In this document: piece after piece, positions 46,921-58,851 of the stretch
Layout of the letters: each line of letters begins with the position of its first letter
Numbering within the stretch: position 1 is the first letter of the stretch
Origin: Branchiostoma floridae
Lineage: Eukaryota > Chordata > Leptocardii > Amphioxiformes > Branchiostomatidae
NCBI RefSeq assembly: GCF_000003815.2
Contig: NC_049986.1
Coordinates: 13,137,075-13,201,074, forward strand
Direction of reading: 5' to 3'
Length of the DNA stretch: 64,000 bases
The notes under the pieces: model-generated
What the model saw: only the letters and a program-made list of their open reading frames with translations
Database searches by the model: none
What the model was told of the DNA's origin: nothing
Translations under genes and position numbers: made by a program

Positions 46921-49906
46921 CTACTTAAAGACTAGCCATTGTTTGGGATTCTCAACGAGAATCTTGTTGATGTCTTCCTGGGATATTCCTCTGTCTAGCA
47001 TCATGGGTACAACATTCAGTAGGATGTGGGAGTAGCCGTGACCTCCGTAGTGCATCTAGAAACAAGAAATACTCTTTGTCAGGAAAAGATCACAGTGAGT
47101 CACAAGTGTGTATCCTTTGTTGTAATTTATCTGATGTATGCAATTTGATATTGCAAATAAGTTCATGATAGTTATTGATTGTACCAACAATAAGTTGTGC
47201 GGAAAAACAACAAACAAATTTACACACCAGTCGATGTTTGGTGTCCACATCGTGAGAGATGACCACTTTGTCAGCATGTCCCTCCTCCAGCACCTGGCGG
47301 ATCATTTTGATCCTCATGGCGTCGTTCGGCATGTCTATGTCTGCCCACTGGCAGTGGGACACCTCCAGTCCGAAGAAATCCCACTCTAGGTAGCTGCCCA
47401 GCGAGGCAAACTCCAGAACATCCTCCGGCTCGAAAAACGTACCTGGAATCGGAAAAGGATTTTTTTCCAGAGAAAACAGGCACACAAGGATATTGGTAGC
47501 CTGTGTTTACACAAGCTCTCGCTGGCTGGGCGGCGGCAATCGTAGGGCCGGCCGCTAGGGGCGCGATTTTAGTCAGGCTAAGGATATTGGCATCGACATG
47601 CTGTGTAGTGTTGCAGTAAATAGCCGCCCCGCTTCGTCCATCTGGGCGTTATACCCAAGTGTATGTGCAGGCTTAATTATAAAGACATGGAGCAAGAACT
47701 TACGGTCAATATGTGACATCACCGTTGCGCCGACGTCACCACCAGCTTCCTGCAGTACACGAATGATCTCAGAGGGGGCGTTTGTGTGCCTTCCTGGATG
47801 GATGATGACAGGACAACCTGTCTCACTCTGTGCGATGGCCGTGGCCTTGAGAACTTTCCTTTCATTGTCTTAAAAGGCAAAACAGTGGGAGTAGATTTTT
47901 TAAAAACTGCGTGAGAAAGACCCTAGATGGCCTAAAATAAATTTCTTTCATGTGTGTGAATCTTCATTTTGGACGAGGTATGCGATCTACGAAACCTGAA
48001 AGATGTTTAAACTTTCTCACCTGTCATTGGCCAAGAGCACCCGATCTCCCCAATCACCCCACACCTGACGTCAGTCCCATCAGCCCCCTGGGTGATGTCG
48101 TTGACCATGGTAGACACCAGCTGTTCTTGTGTAAGGCTGTCCATGTTGGAGGGGTGGGTGTTGGCCGTGTAATAACCTACAAATGGACATATAAGTAAAG
48201 CATTTGGGATATCCTTGTTCTACGGCCAAAAAGTTCTATAGAATGTACTCGTTTTATGAAATGATATAATGTTACATGTATATGTGGAGACCAAGTCGCT
48301 GGCTTGGGTGGAAAAATGTGTTTGGTTATCAGACAAATTTCCAACCTGCACCACAGATAACATTCACTCCTGTTTCCATGGAGATTTTCTTCAGCTTCCC
48401 AACATCTCTGCTCAGCCCGAGGATGGTGCATTCGACAACGGAAGAGCCTCCATTCTGCTTGAAGAAGTTCAGCTCTTCCACCATGTGATTCTCCTCCCCA
48501 TGGAGATTGAGGTTTTCTGCGAAGTTGTACCTTAAGTAGACGATGGATGACAAAAACCAAAGAACGGTTCTATGAACAGATAAGTGTTGCTATGTTAGAC
48601 AGAATTGCAATGCAGATACGAGTAACTATCATATACCGTGTGGATATAACAAATTTATAGCTATTGATTAGACGATTGGACAAAACGAATGGACAATCAG
48701 TTATCAAATAACGTTCCAACAAGGAATGTTAGTTCGGAAAATGGGTTCGCAAGGTTGGTAGCATTTAGGATTTTCCTATATCCAAGAAAGTTTAGTGCAG
48801 GAGGGAGGGGTTAAGTGTTGATGGAGATAAAACACTGATTCTCATGATTTCTGTTTACTTATGTATTTTACTTGCTGTTAGCTATCTTTTGCAATGTGCC
48901 GCTTTCCTTTGCAAGCCTCAACCTCAACTCCTGATCATGACTCTGCGCCTTTCAAACTTCAATATGTCGATGTTTAAAAAAAACATACGGATGTTGTCTG
49001 ATGAATCCCAGATTCTCCATCGTAAAGGACACATTGCCCAGGTGAGGTGCATGCTGGGACGACTTGGACTGGAAGCAGGAGAAGTCTGCCACCAGGTGTT
49101 CATGTGTCAGGGTCTTACCCAGGCTGTCCGGGCCAATCCAACCACACACTGGAACACAAGTCAGACATGTCACACTGGAACACACGTCAGACATGTCACA
49201 CTAGAACACGTCAGACATGTCACACTAGAACACACGTCAGACATGTCACACTAGAACACACGTCAGACATGTCACACTAGAACACACGTCAGACATGTCA
49301 CACTAGAACACACGCCAGACATGTCACGCTTGAACACAAGTCAGCCATAACTAGAAGACAGACATAACTAGTCAGGTCACACTAGAACACACGTCAGACA
49401 TGTCACACTAGAACACACGTCAGACATGTCACACTAGAACACACGCCAGACATGTCACGCTTGAACACAAGTCAGCCATAACTAGAAGACAGACATAACT
49501 AGTCAGATATGAGTCACTACTGAGAACACAGGTCAGACTTGTGTCAATGTCTTACCCAGGCTTTTTGGGTCAATCCAACCACACACTAGACATAGATGGG
49601 AGGAAACAAGTTGCCTAGACAATACTTTAGGAATTTGACGGTGACACAAGATTATTTCCAAAAGCCAGGTCTTCCTTTGGGTTCCTGAAAGTAGTAGGCA
49701 GTGGTAGAAACTGATGATCTTTGTCAAGGTAGAATTTTAGTCGGGCTTGTTCATACATACATGTTTATGCACGTGCAGTAAAAAAACTGTCACTACTGAG
49801 TACTGAGTTACCATAAAATGTATTTAATGCAAAATGTTCTTATCTATCAACATGAAACATGAACCATTATAGTAGTCCTCTTACCTGTCTGAATTTTCCC
49901 TTTCAT
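46921..49906 (-). CDS. PTER: Phosphotriesterase-related amidohydrolase, copy 3
   Basis: Exons in transcript order: 49906-49885, 49148-48989, 48530-48346, 48176-48021, 47868-47704, 47442-47228, 47055-46921; 1038 nt, 345 aa. All metal ligands are kept: [39 protein letters not shown]. It differs from copies 1 and 2 in SHIDR (Arg as in human PTER, against Cys), in WIGPDSLGK (Gly where the others have Asp) and in a TAG stop. Exon 1 again encodes MKGKIQT, a few residues before the barrel starts. Intron 1 carries a minisatellite derived from the exon 2 acceptor and a partial second copy of exon 2. Same strand and spacing as the other copies, so an array of tandem duplicates. Confidence 0.92.
49149..49530 (-). 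repeat. ~25-bp minisatellite grown from the PTER-3 exon 2 acceptor
   Basis: Units like CACACTAGAACACACGTCAGACATGT begin at the exon 2 acceptor (CACACTGGAACAC on the + strand, i.e. TTCCAG|TGTG on the coding strand) and repeat about a dozen times. Blocks at ~49313-49375 and ~49443-49505 (ACGCCAGACATGTCACGCTTGAAC...ACTAGTCAG) form a higher-order repeat. A shorter version of the same array lies beside PTER-1 exon 2 at 39024-39100. Confidence 0.9.
49543..49585 (-). pseudogene. Duplicated 5' part of PTER exon 2 (decoy exon)
   Basis: On the - strand this reads acceptor CTAG, then [15 protein letters not shown], the first 15 residues of exon 2, and then leaves the homology before the EHL metal-binding residues. 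It lies at the upstream end of the minisatellite in PTER-3 intron 1. It cannot encode a working enzyme. Confidence 0.8.
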
Positions 49907-51285
49907 GTTTTCAACACACCAGCCTGACTGTACTCCAAACATAGACATGGCACAATAAACGAACCAAAGGGCAAGGGTTATTGGGCAAAGGCTATGTCAT
50001 CAAAGGTCGACTACCTATGCCTGTAAATAGTTAACTAGTGTGGTAAATATTTTGATCGGTTTAATTGGTTAAAGTTAGCGCCTGAAGCTCATCATGACAA
50101 AGGAAAAACGCAAGCAACAGATATCGGATATCTTTAAGCACAATCAAATGGATATAGGACCTATCAGCGTTTCCGTATCCCGTCCGCTTCCCTCCTCAGG
50201 GCAATATGTGTCTCATCTATTGCAGGTTACATTGTAATTATCAAACTGTGAAGCGATGCCGCCAATGGAAAGCACTCTTTCCCCATACATTTGCAATATG
50301 CAATAGTACTAGCAGTAGTATATGCTAAACTTCAAAATAATGTGAAGTACGTCTTTAAAAAACGACCGTTGAAACGTCATTACCTTAACTCTACAATATC
50401 ATAACATGTAGCGTTGAAACCAAGCAGATGTAAAACTATCTGTCTGAAATAAATGCTTAGAAGGTCACTATTAGGGTGACGATATGGACGTCCCAAATAT
50501 AAGTAGTCAAGAAAAAACTGTAAGTACTGTTGTAAATATACTAGTCAAGAAACATCTATCCAGATATCCCGACTAGGTTTTTTTCTTGTCATAAAGCAAA
50601 GAACGTATCTTACACTTTTTTACAACGAGCAATAAGCCGCTCCCAAATGATAGCCCGACTACACTCTTTTAATGAAAGAAACGGATGAGATAAATCTGTT
50701 ATTAAAGTAAGAATTCATTCTTTAATCATCATCATCATCAGTCACTGGGTTCTGCATCTACAGTCATTCTTTGATAACAAGTTTAATTGATGTGATGCCG
50801 TCTACTGACGTGAAACAATATTTGCGAGTACACACGTTTACTCGTACTCTAGTCAGAACAAAGGTCAAAAGTCCTTTGAACAAATCCTGAAATGGCAGAA
50901 CGTCTGGACGTCTTACTTACTCAATATTTGCTTGAATTTGTTATTCACTACCGGGTTAAAATAGGCATATTGAAGACACCGTTGAAGGTTTTTTTTTTAC
51001 TTCATTATCATATATTGCTATAGCCGTTAATCACAACTAATGAATCGTCTAGTACATGCTGGTTTTGGTAGCTTTAATCCTTTTACTAGGTGGCTTTCTT
51101 CCCTATGAATCATTATCAAGATGTAACAATCGGTAGAAAAGTAGCAAAACAAAAAGATAACAACATAACAAGGTGACATGGTGAAAAAGAAAAAAACTAA
51201 CTATTCTATAACTTTAAAACAATAAGGTATATGTCAATAGGCAGAATTGCGAGGTTCAAGTTCTCATATGCTTAGCAGTTGTGTC
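49907..51285. other. Intergenic region between PTER-3 start and SLC22-C stop
   Basis: It must hold the PTER-3 promoter and the SLC22-C 3' UTR. The part at 51065-51180 is similar to 58612-58700, downstream of SLC22-D (shared CCCTATGAATCATTATCAA and ATGTAACAATCGGTAG), so it belongs to the C/D duplication unit. A (TCA)n run is at 50727-50742. No coding sequence seen. Confidence 0.55.
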
Positions 51286-54200
51286 TCAGATATATCCCCG
51301 ATTATCCGATCCCGGTTCTTCTTTCTTCTCTGGTTTCTTGATCTTCAGAGTCCTCAATGCCTTGTTGAGCACTGCAGCCGCTACACTGTGGGTGACGACA
51401 AACAAAAAGCAATTGTAAAAGCAGAACAATCCACAGAATCGCAGCGAAATTGATTCAGTGATGAGTTGACGGGATTAACACAATCAATTGCAATAATCAC
51501 ATCTTTATCTTAGATCGCGAGTATGTTTACAAAAGAAAACATAGTCGACAATCAGTGAGTGTTGCTCTCTCTTACTAAGATATCTAGAATTGATATATAT
51601 GTCAGGGTAGAGACTCCGATCTGATCTAGAATTGTCCTCTCACCCCTTCCCGAACTCCTCCCCGTCCTCCAGAGTCTGCGGCAGCTGTTCACCCTTGGTC
51701 TCCGGCAGCAGCATGCACAGCAGCCCGGCCATGGCCGTCATGGCGCCGAACAGTATGTAAGGTGCTGGTCGCCACAGGTCAGCCAACAGCCACACAAACG
51801 GTGACACGATAGAACCTACCCTGCCAGCCGTGGACGAAAATCCCATACCTATGTTTCTGGGGAGTAGACAAATAAGAAGATTTGGATAAAGGGTTGGCAT
51901 GACGCGTCTTATTGTAGAATAAGAAGCTGAGATGAGTTTCTGTTCACAAGTTTAGGTAGCATTCAATAAATACATAATGAGTGCCTTTTGAGTAATGTGG
52001 GCATGGGTTCGTATATCCCACTTCTGACACCATGTCTTGGGTGCCTTAAAGTGCTGAGGACTAAACCCGGAAGATGATTTCTGAAGTTTATTCCATAGGG
52101 ATAGTATTGGAATTTGACAAATGTATTGCATGCTCGATGCTCAGCCGGGACCAAAGCAAGGTCTTATCTTACTAGTTGTAAATTTTCATAACTTTACGGT
52201 ATGTACTGTCTTGTTATTGACCTTGTTACGGTGGGAAACAGCTCTACAGTGTAGATCATGGTGCTCTGGAACCCGCCGGTGATGCAGAACCGGGAGATCA
52301 TGGCAATCGCCACACGGCCGGGGCCTGAAAACGTTAAAGTCAAATTAATCATTATATCTTTATGACATTTAGCATTCACATGTCGTATTGATGACAAGAA
52401 CATGAAAGTAGATGTTTTTATAATGGTTTAATGATGGCTTGTAATGATTTTCTTTATTGTACACGTTTTGTATGAGCTTACCAGGAGGAAGTACTGCCGT
52501 GACGATGAGACCAATGCCGGTCAGCAGTAGGTAGGCAAACACGGGCAACTTCCGGCCAAATCTGATGTGAAACAACAATGGGAAGATGATTGTATGCCAG
52601 TGTGGTAACGTGAACATACCAACTGCTACATATATTCCGTTTCATGTATGTCTATGTAGACAGTCCATAGTTACATCAACCAACAACAAAAACGATGTTG
52701 GAGTATAGCTTAGATGACTTACAGTACGCCGGTGTACTGTTTGTCCTTATATTTAGGGATCTAGAAGACAACTGTTAAAGAATTTAGAAGACAACAGCAT
52801 TACAAATAAATACAAGGAAAGAAAGCATGTCAAATTGAGTTTTTAAAACAAAATTTGTCTACTCTGTGGCAGCTCACCGTTCCTGCAGGAATAGAAGAGT
52901 CAAGTACGCGGGAATCTCGACTGCGGATGCTATGAGAGAGTTGGTATAGACGTCCCCGCTAAGGTCCGTAATGTTCAATGCGATGCCGTAGTAAACGATG
53001 TTGTTGGTAAACCTGACAAAGAGAAAGATCAAAAGAGTTCAAGCTAGTCTATCATACACCACTTCACATAGATTAATAGGACACGATTGCATTGCATTCC
53101 TTTGCATGGTATTTGCTTTGATACACATTTCACATCGTAGATGTGTGTAGCTGTCCACGTGGAGTGTTTGATAAAAGGATAGCCATAAACTATCGTAATA
53201 ACAATTAATGCATCTGTCACCACGCACTGTTGAAACGCACTTGGTGTCTTGATGTTGATGAATTCAAATTACAGTCCGAACTTTCCATGTAAATGTACTT
53301 AATACTGGTAAATAAGTCAGTAGCGAATATCAGAAAGATACAGTTGTGTCGTTAACAAAGTAGACGTATGTACCATATAAAGAATATGATGAGGCTCCTT
53401 TTCCTTGTGTTGGGCTTCCGCAAGATGTCGAGTACTGTGTAGCTTTTGTGAGTCCCATCCTTCTTTTCCTCTTTCTAGAAAAACATTTAACATGTCACGT
53501 AAAATCACAATGTTGCATTTGATCTATGTCAATGAAAGTCTTTAATAAAGGATAAGAATAGAATACAGGTGCGGACAGATGCAAGGAAATCTTTAAATTG
53601 TACGAAGGAACGAGCAGTTACCTTTGTGTTATTTACATCACTTGGGTCGTCTGCGAGCACGTGATCAGGCAGGTCAACTCTGTTGAACCTCGCCATTTTC
53701 TGTATCAGTTCTTTTGCCTTCTCTTTGTCACGTGACAGCAGCCATCTTGGACTCTCTGGGCACCACCTATTATAATTGTAAGGGATTCTAGTATGACCAT
53801 CTATCCATTGTTTCTTTGACACAGGTGTCTGGTTTGCGTTCTTTTGATATCATTTTGAGTCACGTATAATCTTGAAAACAAGTTAATTATGCACTTTCCA
53901 CTTTGTTTTCCTAGTTGTTGTTTATTCTATGTGCAATAAGCTATTCACAATGATATAATTGGCAATGGTCGTGGAGAAGAAGAGGAAGAGGACAAATATA
54001 AGTAGAGCAAATCTTTTAATTTTTGTTGCAGTGTTTTGTGCAAAACGATTAGATATCAAAGAGTTATTTCAGACCGACCAATAGAATGGAATGAACAGCA
54101 GGTTGGGCAGAGAAACGGCGAGCTGCAGGGCTCTCCAGTCACGGACACCGAACGCCACTCCCGCCAAAATCATCGCCCCGACCGAGAAGAACACTGGGCG

Positions 54201-57200
54201 GAGCACGCCAACCTTCACCCGCTCCTTTGGACCAACAAACTCGCAAACTGGTGGGAAGAACAATGTTGGATGATAACATGTTTGAATACTCCAGTTACGA
54301 GTAACACACAGTACAAACCGTATTTTGATGCAACTGCATCAGGGCCTTTTACAACCATATTTTACAGTACAGTACAGATATTGGTTTCCACGGCTGCGAG
54401 GAGAGATAAGTGGGAGGGAAACTAGACAGAACAAAAAACTTGACCAGTTGCCAGCCCGCACTGTAAGATACTCGAAGAGCCCACTACCCTACCTTGTCCA
54501 GCTCTTGAATAGCACATTGTAATATCAATCAGAACGGTCAATCAGGATGTTTTTAACTGTTTGTACATAATGTTATATATATATATATATATGTGCTCGT
54601 TTGTGATTTTAACCTATCATTAAGTAAGATTTTTCAATGTACGTTGTACCTCTTAATGTACATGTAATGGACATGTAATTCAGCCATCCGGCTGCTAAGT
54701 GTTCCAACAATAAAACCCATTTATATAAACTGAATAGAAACTGGGACATCGTTCACTTTCTAGAATTTTAGAAGAAGCTGTGGATTGTTCATTGTAGACA
54801 AAGACTGGTGGTGTTCAGTGGAAATTTGCGTTACTCCCATGCCCATATTCCGGGATTGAGTCTCGAAGGCCACTTCAACTTGACTTTCGGACCTTATTCA
54901 GATCGGGTTTCATCTCTTCCCTCTGAGTCACAAACATCGTGATTGAGTTCTGTGTCGTTTTCGGACCATGACAGAAAAAAAACAAATATGTACAAGGGAA
55001 CTGACCCATAACTGCTGACGTATTGATGACGCCTGACGTTGCGGCACCCACGAACATACGGAAGATGATGAACAGAACCACGTTAGGTGAGAACGCCGTG
55101 ACCACTCCGAACACACACTGGATGGCCAGCGACAGGAGGTAGGTTCGACGGCGGCCAATCCTGAAATATAAAACGTTATATGTGTTGGAAAGAGCACAAA
55201 TCGTATTCATCCGTACGTAATTACATAAACAGAGGACAAAAGGGAACAACTGATAACGATTTTAGCTATTTGGCCTTTAAGATGAGTGGGAATTCCATCG
55301 CTAAGGCCTACGTCACACATTTCCTATCCGGAGCTCGGCCGGGCCGTTTGCGGAAACGAAAAATCAAAGTTTATGCCGATGTTATCTAAAAGATTAATAA
55401 ATAAATAAACAAGTAGATATGCACAAGGCATAGTGTTGAATTATTTTTGGTCCGTTTTGCGTTTTTGTTGTCCTTTATATCATACTTTTCGTTCCCCACT
55501 GAACCTTACCTGTCTGCTCTTTTTCTTCCAAAATGGACGAAAGGCCATCTCATCTTAGAGAGATAATCTGGAACTAGAAGAACCGTACCTGTCCGCCAAA
55601 TCTCCGAATCCTACAGACCCTAGCGACACTCCAACCATGTACAGGGAGGTGGTCAGCTGTCTTAGACCTTTGTTGTTGCAGACTAGATCCCACTGCACGG
55701 AACAAAACAACAGCAATTTCATTGTACCATTTTCGTTATCACATCTATTTTTAAATGGCAGTTGAGACCGGTCTATTTTCGGTAATAAAATGAGATGAAA
55801 TATACAATTCTAGGAATTGATATACATGTACTAGCTTTTGGTATACTTTTAATGTTGACATATTTGCTTTTAGAAGGAATTCAAGAAATTCATGATGTGC
55901 ACAGTGTAAACCAATTGCAATGCGTCGACGTGTATAGACAGCACGACGGCTTTCGCGTCAAATTGTTGTATTGACCGCCTACCTATGGTATACGAGGGGT
56001 GATCAATATGTTCTCGGCCTAACCCAGAAATAATAAGCACAACTCAAATTTTGAGGCACAACTTTATAGCATGAAGCCTTTTATCAATATCCTCCAAATT
56101 ACAAATCATTGGAGTCATTACTTTCCAGGCATTCGTTTTATGCAAATTAGAAGGTAAGTGGCGAGAAAAAGAAGGATGAAGTGTGATCAGACAATTTGAC
56201 CCGCACACCTCAGGTTTCAGATCAATTGTCCACTTTTTTTTCGTTATCGCTTACCTAACGTTACTGGGTGTCACCTGCAACGTAATGATCACAATAATTT
56301 GAATTTTGGTACACATTTATATAAGATTTTATACAAGTACGTGGGATTATCAATAAGTCCTCGGTTTTGCGGAGAAATAATAAGCACAGCTCAGATTTCG
56401 AAGCATAGATGTCAAGTATAACGTCTTATATAAATCTGTACCAAAATTCAAATTATTGTGATCATTACTTTGCAGGCGACACCCAGTAATGTTAGGTAAG
56501 GGAGAACGGAAAAAATGGGACAATTGACCTGACCTGAGGTGTGCGATCGAACTTGCGCTGCTGGAAGTCAGACACCCAATTCTTTTTGCTTGAAATAGGA
56601 GGAGAATGATTATCAAACATTTTGACAGTGTCTTTTGTTAACTTACGGCATGGGGAACTCGACCCACAAATGTCTGATCACAATTCACACCACTTTTTTC
56701 TCGCCACTTACCTTCTAATTGCATAAAACGAATGCCTGGAAAGTAATGACTCCAATGATTTGTAACTTGGAGGATATTGATAAAAGGCTTCATACTATAA
56801 AGTTGTGCCTCAAAATTTGAGTTGTGCTTATTATTTCTGAGTTAGGCCGAGAACTTATTGATCACCCCTCGTAGCAATCGACGTGGTACATGTACACTGT
56901 TTGCTACTTGTTTAATTGCGTTATTTCCTATATTGAGTACATCTATAAATTGTTGGTACTGACTGACTGCACTTCAAGTGTCACTAGAAGCTCTATCATG
57001 CGGCTTTTATCCTTACCTCCGTGACTATAGTAGACGTGAAGGTGGTACAGTCGTACTCCCACCCCCTGTCACAGCTGATGGTCCCGCCCGCTGACAGACT
57101 CTCGGGGGTGTGGTTCTGCCAGAAGTCCGCGTAGCTCATGTTGAAGCTTCCATCAGGAAGGTTGTACCTGATCACAGATATATACGGAAGTTGTGGAATT

Positions 57201-57790
57201 TTCTTCTATTATGAATTACATCTTTGTAAAGTACATAGATACTGTAGAATCTGAAATGCTTGTTGGTAACGGATACAGTAAATAATGGATTTACTAGATT
57301 TTCCAATCGCTAGCTGCTTAGTGATTTTTTCTGTTTGGATGTCTCATTCATTAAAAGAATGAAACACGACCTTTATTGAACATTTTGCCACACCAGGCAC
57401 ATGTCATTCAAAAACATGGTGAAAGTAAATAAACACAAGGTAAACTGACTAACATTAGATTAAACTTTTCGCTTAGAGGACTTTAATTTACCACAAAAAT
57501 GTGTACACAGCTTGGACTTACCTAGCACACTCACTATAACCACTGCCTCCACCATCTAGCGTAGTCCAGGGAATGCTCATGTTCAAGGCGTCAGGCATCG
57601 GCCGACAGTCCCGCCAGGTCTGCAGGCCTGGTACCGCGCAGTGGTGGGAGGGGGAGGCGGCGAGAAAGTTGGCTATGAGCTGGTGAAACCCCACAGGCAT
57701 TTCGGCATAGCACATCAGGAACAAGACCCACCACTGGTACCACCCCATCTCACCGAGATACCCAGTCAGGATCTCGTCGAATGGTAACAT
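51286..57790 (-). CDS. SLC22-family organic ion transporter C
   Basis: Exons in transcript order: 57790-57522, 57167-57017, 55692-55589, 55160-55006, 54247-54079, 53766-53622, 53474-53374, 53012-52878, 52561-52482, 52324-52222, 51856-51644, 51385-51286; 1725 nt, 574 aa. Every exon except the last has the same length as in transporter B. Motifs: [35 protein letters not shown] at TM2, [16 protein letters not shown] (MFS motif A), [52 protein letters not shown], and a charged tail [16 protein letters not shown]. The tail is longer than that of B and is shared with D. The exon 5 donor is GTCGGT. Closest paralogue in the window is D, by tail and loop sequence. Intron 2 carries nested inverted-repeat elements and intron 4 a LINE remnant. 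Confidence 0.93.
54325..54740 (+). mobile_element. LINE 3' end in SLC22-C intron 4
   Basis: A frame ending [20 protein letters not shown] followed by a stop resembles the extreme C-terminus of a non-LTR retrotransposon ORF2. It is followed by ~200 bp with a (TA)n run at 54573-54591 and a tail reading ATTCAGCCATCCGGCTGCTA...CAATAAAACCCATTTAT, with a polyadenylation-like AATAAA. The opposite orientation to the gene and the absence of the RT core indicate a 5'-truncated insertion. Family not determined. Confidence 0.6.
55993..56871. mobile_element. Nested inverted-repeat (mariner-like) MITE with TA duplication
   Basis: Outer arms of ~170 bp begin CGAGGGGTGATCAATATGTT and end AACTTATTGATCACCCCTCG, with TA on each side (55991-55992, 56872-56873). 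Inside is a second inverted pair (~56230-56310 against ~56425-56510, sharing AATAATTTGAATTTTGGTAC and GTAATGATCACAAT). A related end, TACGTGGGATTATCAATAAG, lies at 56338. No ORF. TA duplication and ends suggest a Tc1/mariner derivative; the structure looks like one copy inserted into or recombined with another. Confidence 0.75.
57345..57415 (-). mobile_element. Diverged retroelement 3' tail in SLC22-C intron 1
   Basis: CATTCATTAAAAGAATGAAA, CGACCTTTATTGAACATTTTGCCACACCAGG matches the tail at 2428-2510 in the same orientation, with several changes. Confidence 0.5.
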
Positions 57791-58851
57791 GGTGAAAATT
57801 CTGTATTGCTACGTTATAGTACGTACTCTTACAAAGTTTTGCTTGACAGGAACTTTACTGTGGGTCCCAACCCGCCCACTAACCTGCCGGCCTATTCAGG
57901 CGTGCCTTGCAGGCCCTGACACAAGTGGGGTGAAAGTACAGCTGAAGGTAAACAGATTTGATCAGGACAATGAGTCGATTAACTGGCAAACATACAACCT
58001 TACACGGTGTGTACACCGCGGGTCTCGTGAGTTGTATGTTATACAGACTTTTGACACATTGTGAGATAACGACGACGGAGGAAAATCTCGGGGTGCACAC
58101 CACAATGGCCACCCCCGATGCCGGTAAATTTAGCAAGGACTTGGATGAAATTGTACCTTGGAGTTCACAGGCTCCATTATCATTCAATTTCGAGGTAAAG
58201 TTCAAACCCAAGCTAAATACACATTCAGGGATGACGCAATTACTATATTACATAATTCAAATAAACATGATCACTCGCTGTGTTGTGCGTAACGTTATGC
58301 TTACAGAAACAAAGTTCTGTGGACTCTATAGTAGCATTAAGTCTGAAAGAAAGGCGTGTCTATGGTCTACAAGATTTTATGACTCCGATCACATAGCCAC
58401 CTGTTTAAGTGATGGGCAAAAGATTGGCCCTGACAGACTGCCCACAAAGGAGCATGACATGAAGGGGCGTGGCCACAGCCTGGAGCAGTACTTCAAATTA
58501 CCTTCTCTCAAAGTTATTCTTTACCACTGTGACTCCGGGATTTTCCTTTTTATAAAATACCCCATTATGATTTTATTGCCACACTTTTTATTGCCACACT
58601 TATTGTAGCTATAATCCTATTGCTAAGTGGCTTTCCTCCCTATGAATCATTATCAATATGTAACAATCGGTAGTAAAGTAACAAGAAGATAACAACATAT
58701 AGCAACGTAACATCACCGTGAGTACTGGTGTTAAGTGTTGAAAAAGAAAAAAAAGTAGTTAATAACTTTTTAACATAATAAGGCACGTCAAGAGGTAAAA
58801 TTGTGTGATTTAAGTCCTTGTCATCAAATAATTATGCCTAGCGGTTGTGTC
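57791..58851. other. Intergenic region between SLC22-C start and SLC22-D stop
   Basis: It holds the SLC22-C promoter and the SLC22-D 3' UTR. A 216-codon + strand frame (57958-58608) shows no motif I recognise and overlaps both. I think it is chance, although the segment 58105-58193 (MATPDAGKFSKDLDEIVPW..., before a GTAAAG) could be read as a small exon. The part from ~58600 is duplicated downstream of SLC22-C. Confidence 0.4.

Noticed and set aside
49047-49280. CRISPR-like regular array
   Set aside because: Units are directly tandem with no unique spacers, sit in an animal intron and are derived from a splice acceptor; the array at 31264-31662 was rejected for the same reason.
57958-58608. 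216-codon frame between SLC22-C and SLC22-D as a gene
   Set aside because: No recognisable domain, spans the promoter and 3' flank of neighbours, and its end lies in DNA duplicated beyond SLC22-C; kept only as a remark.
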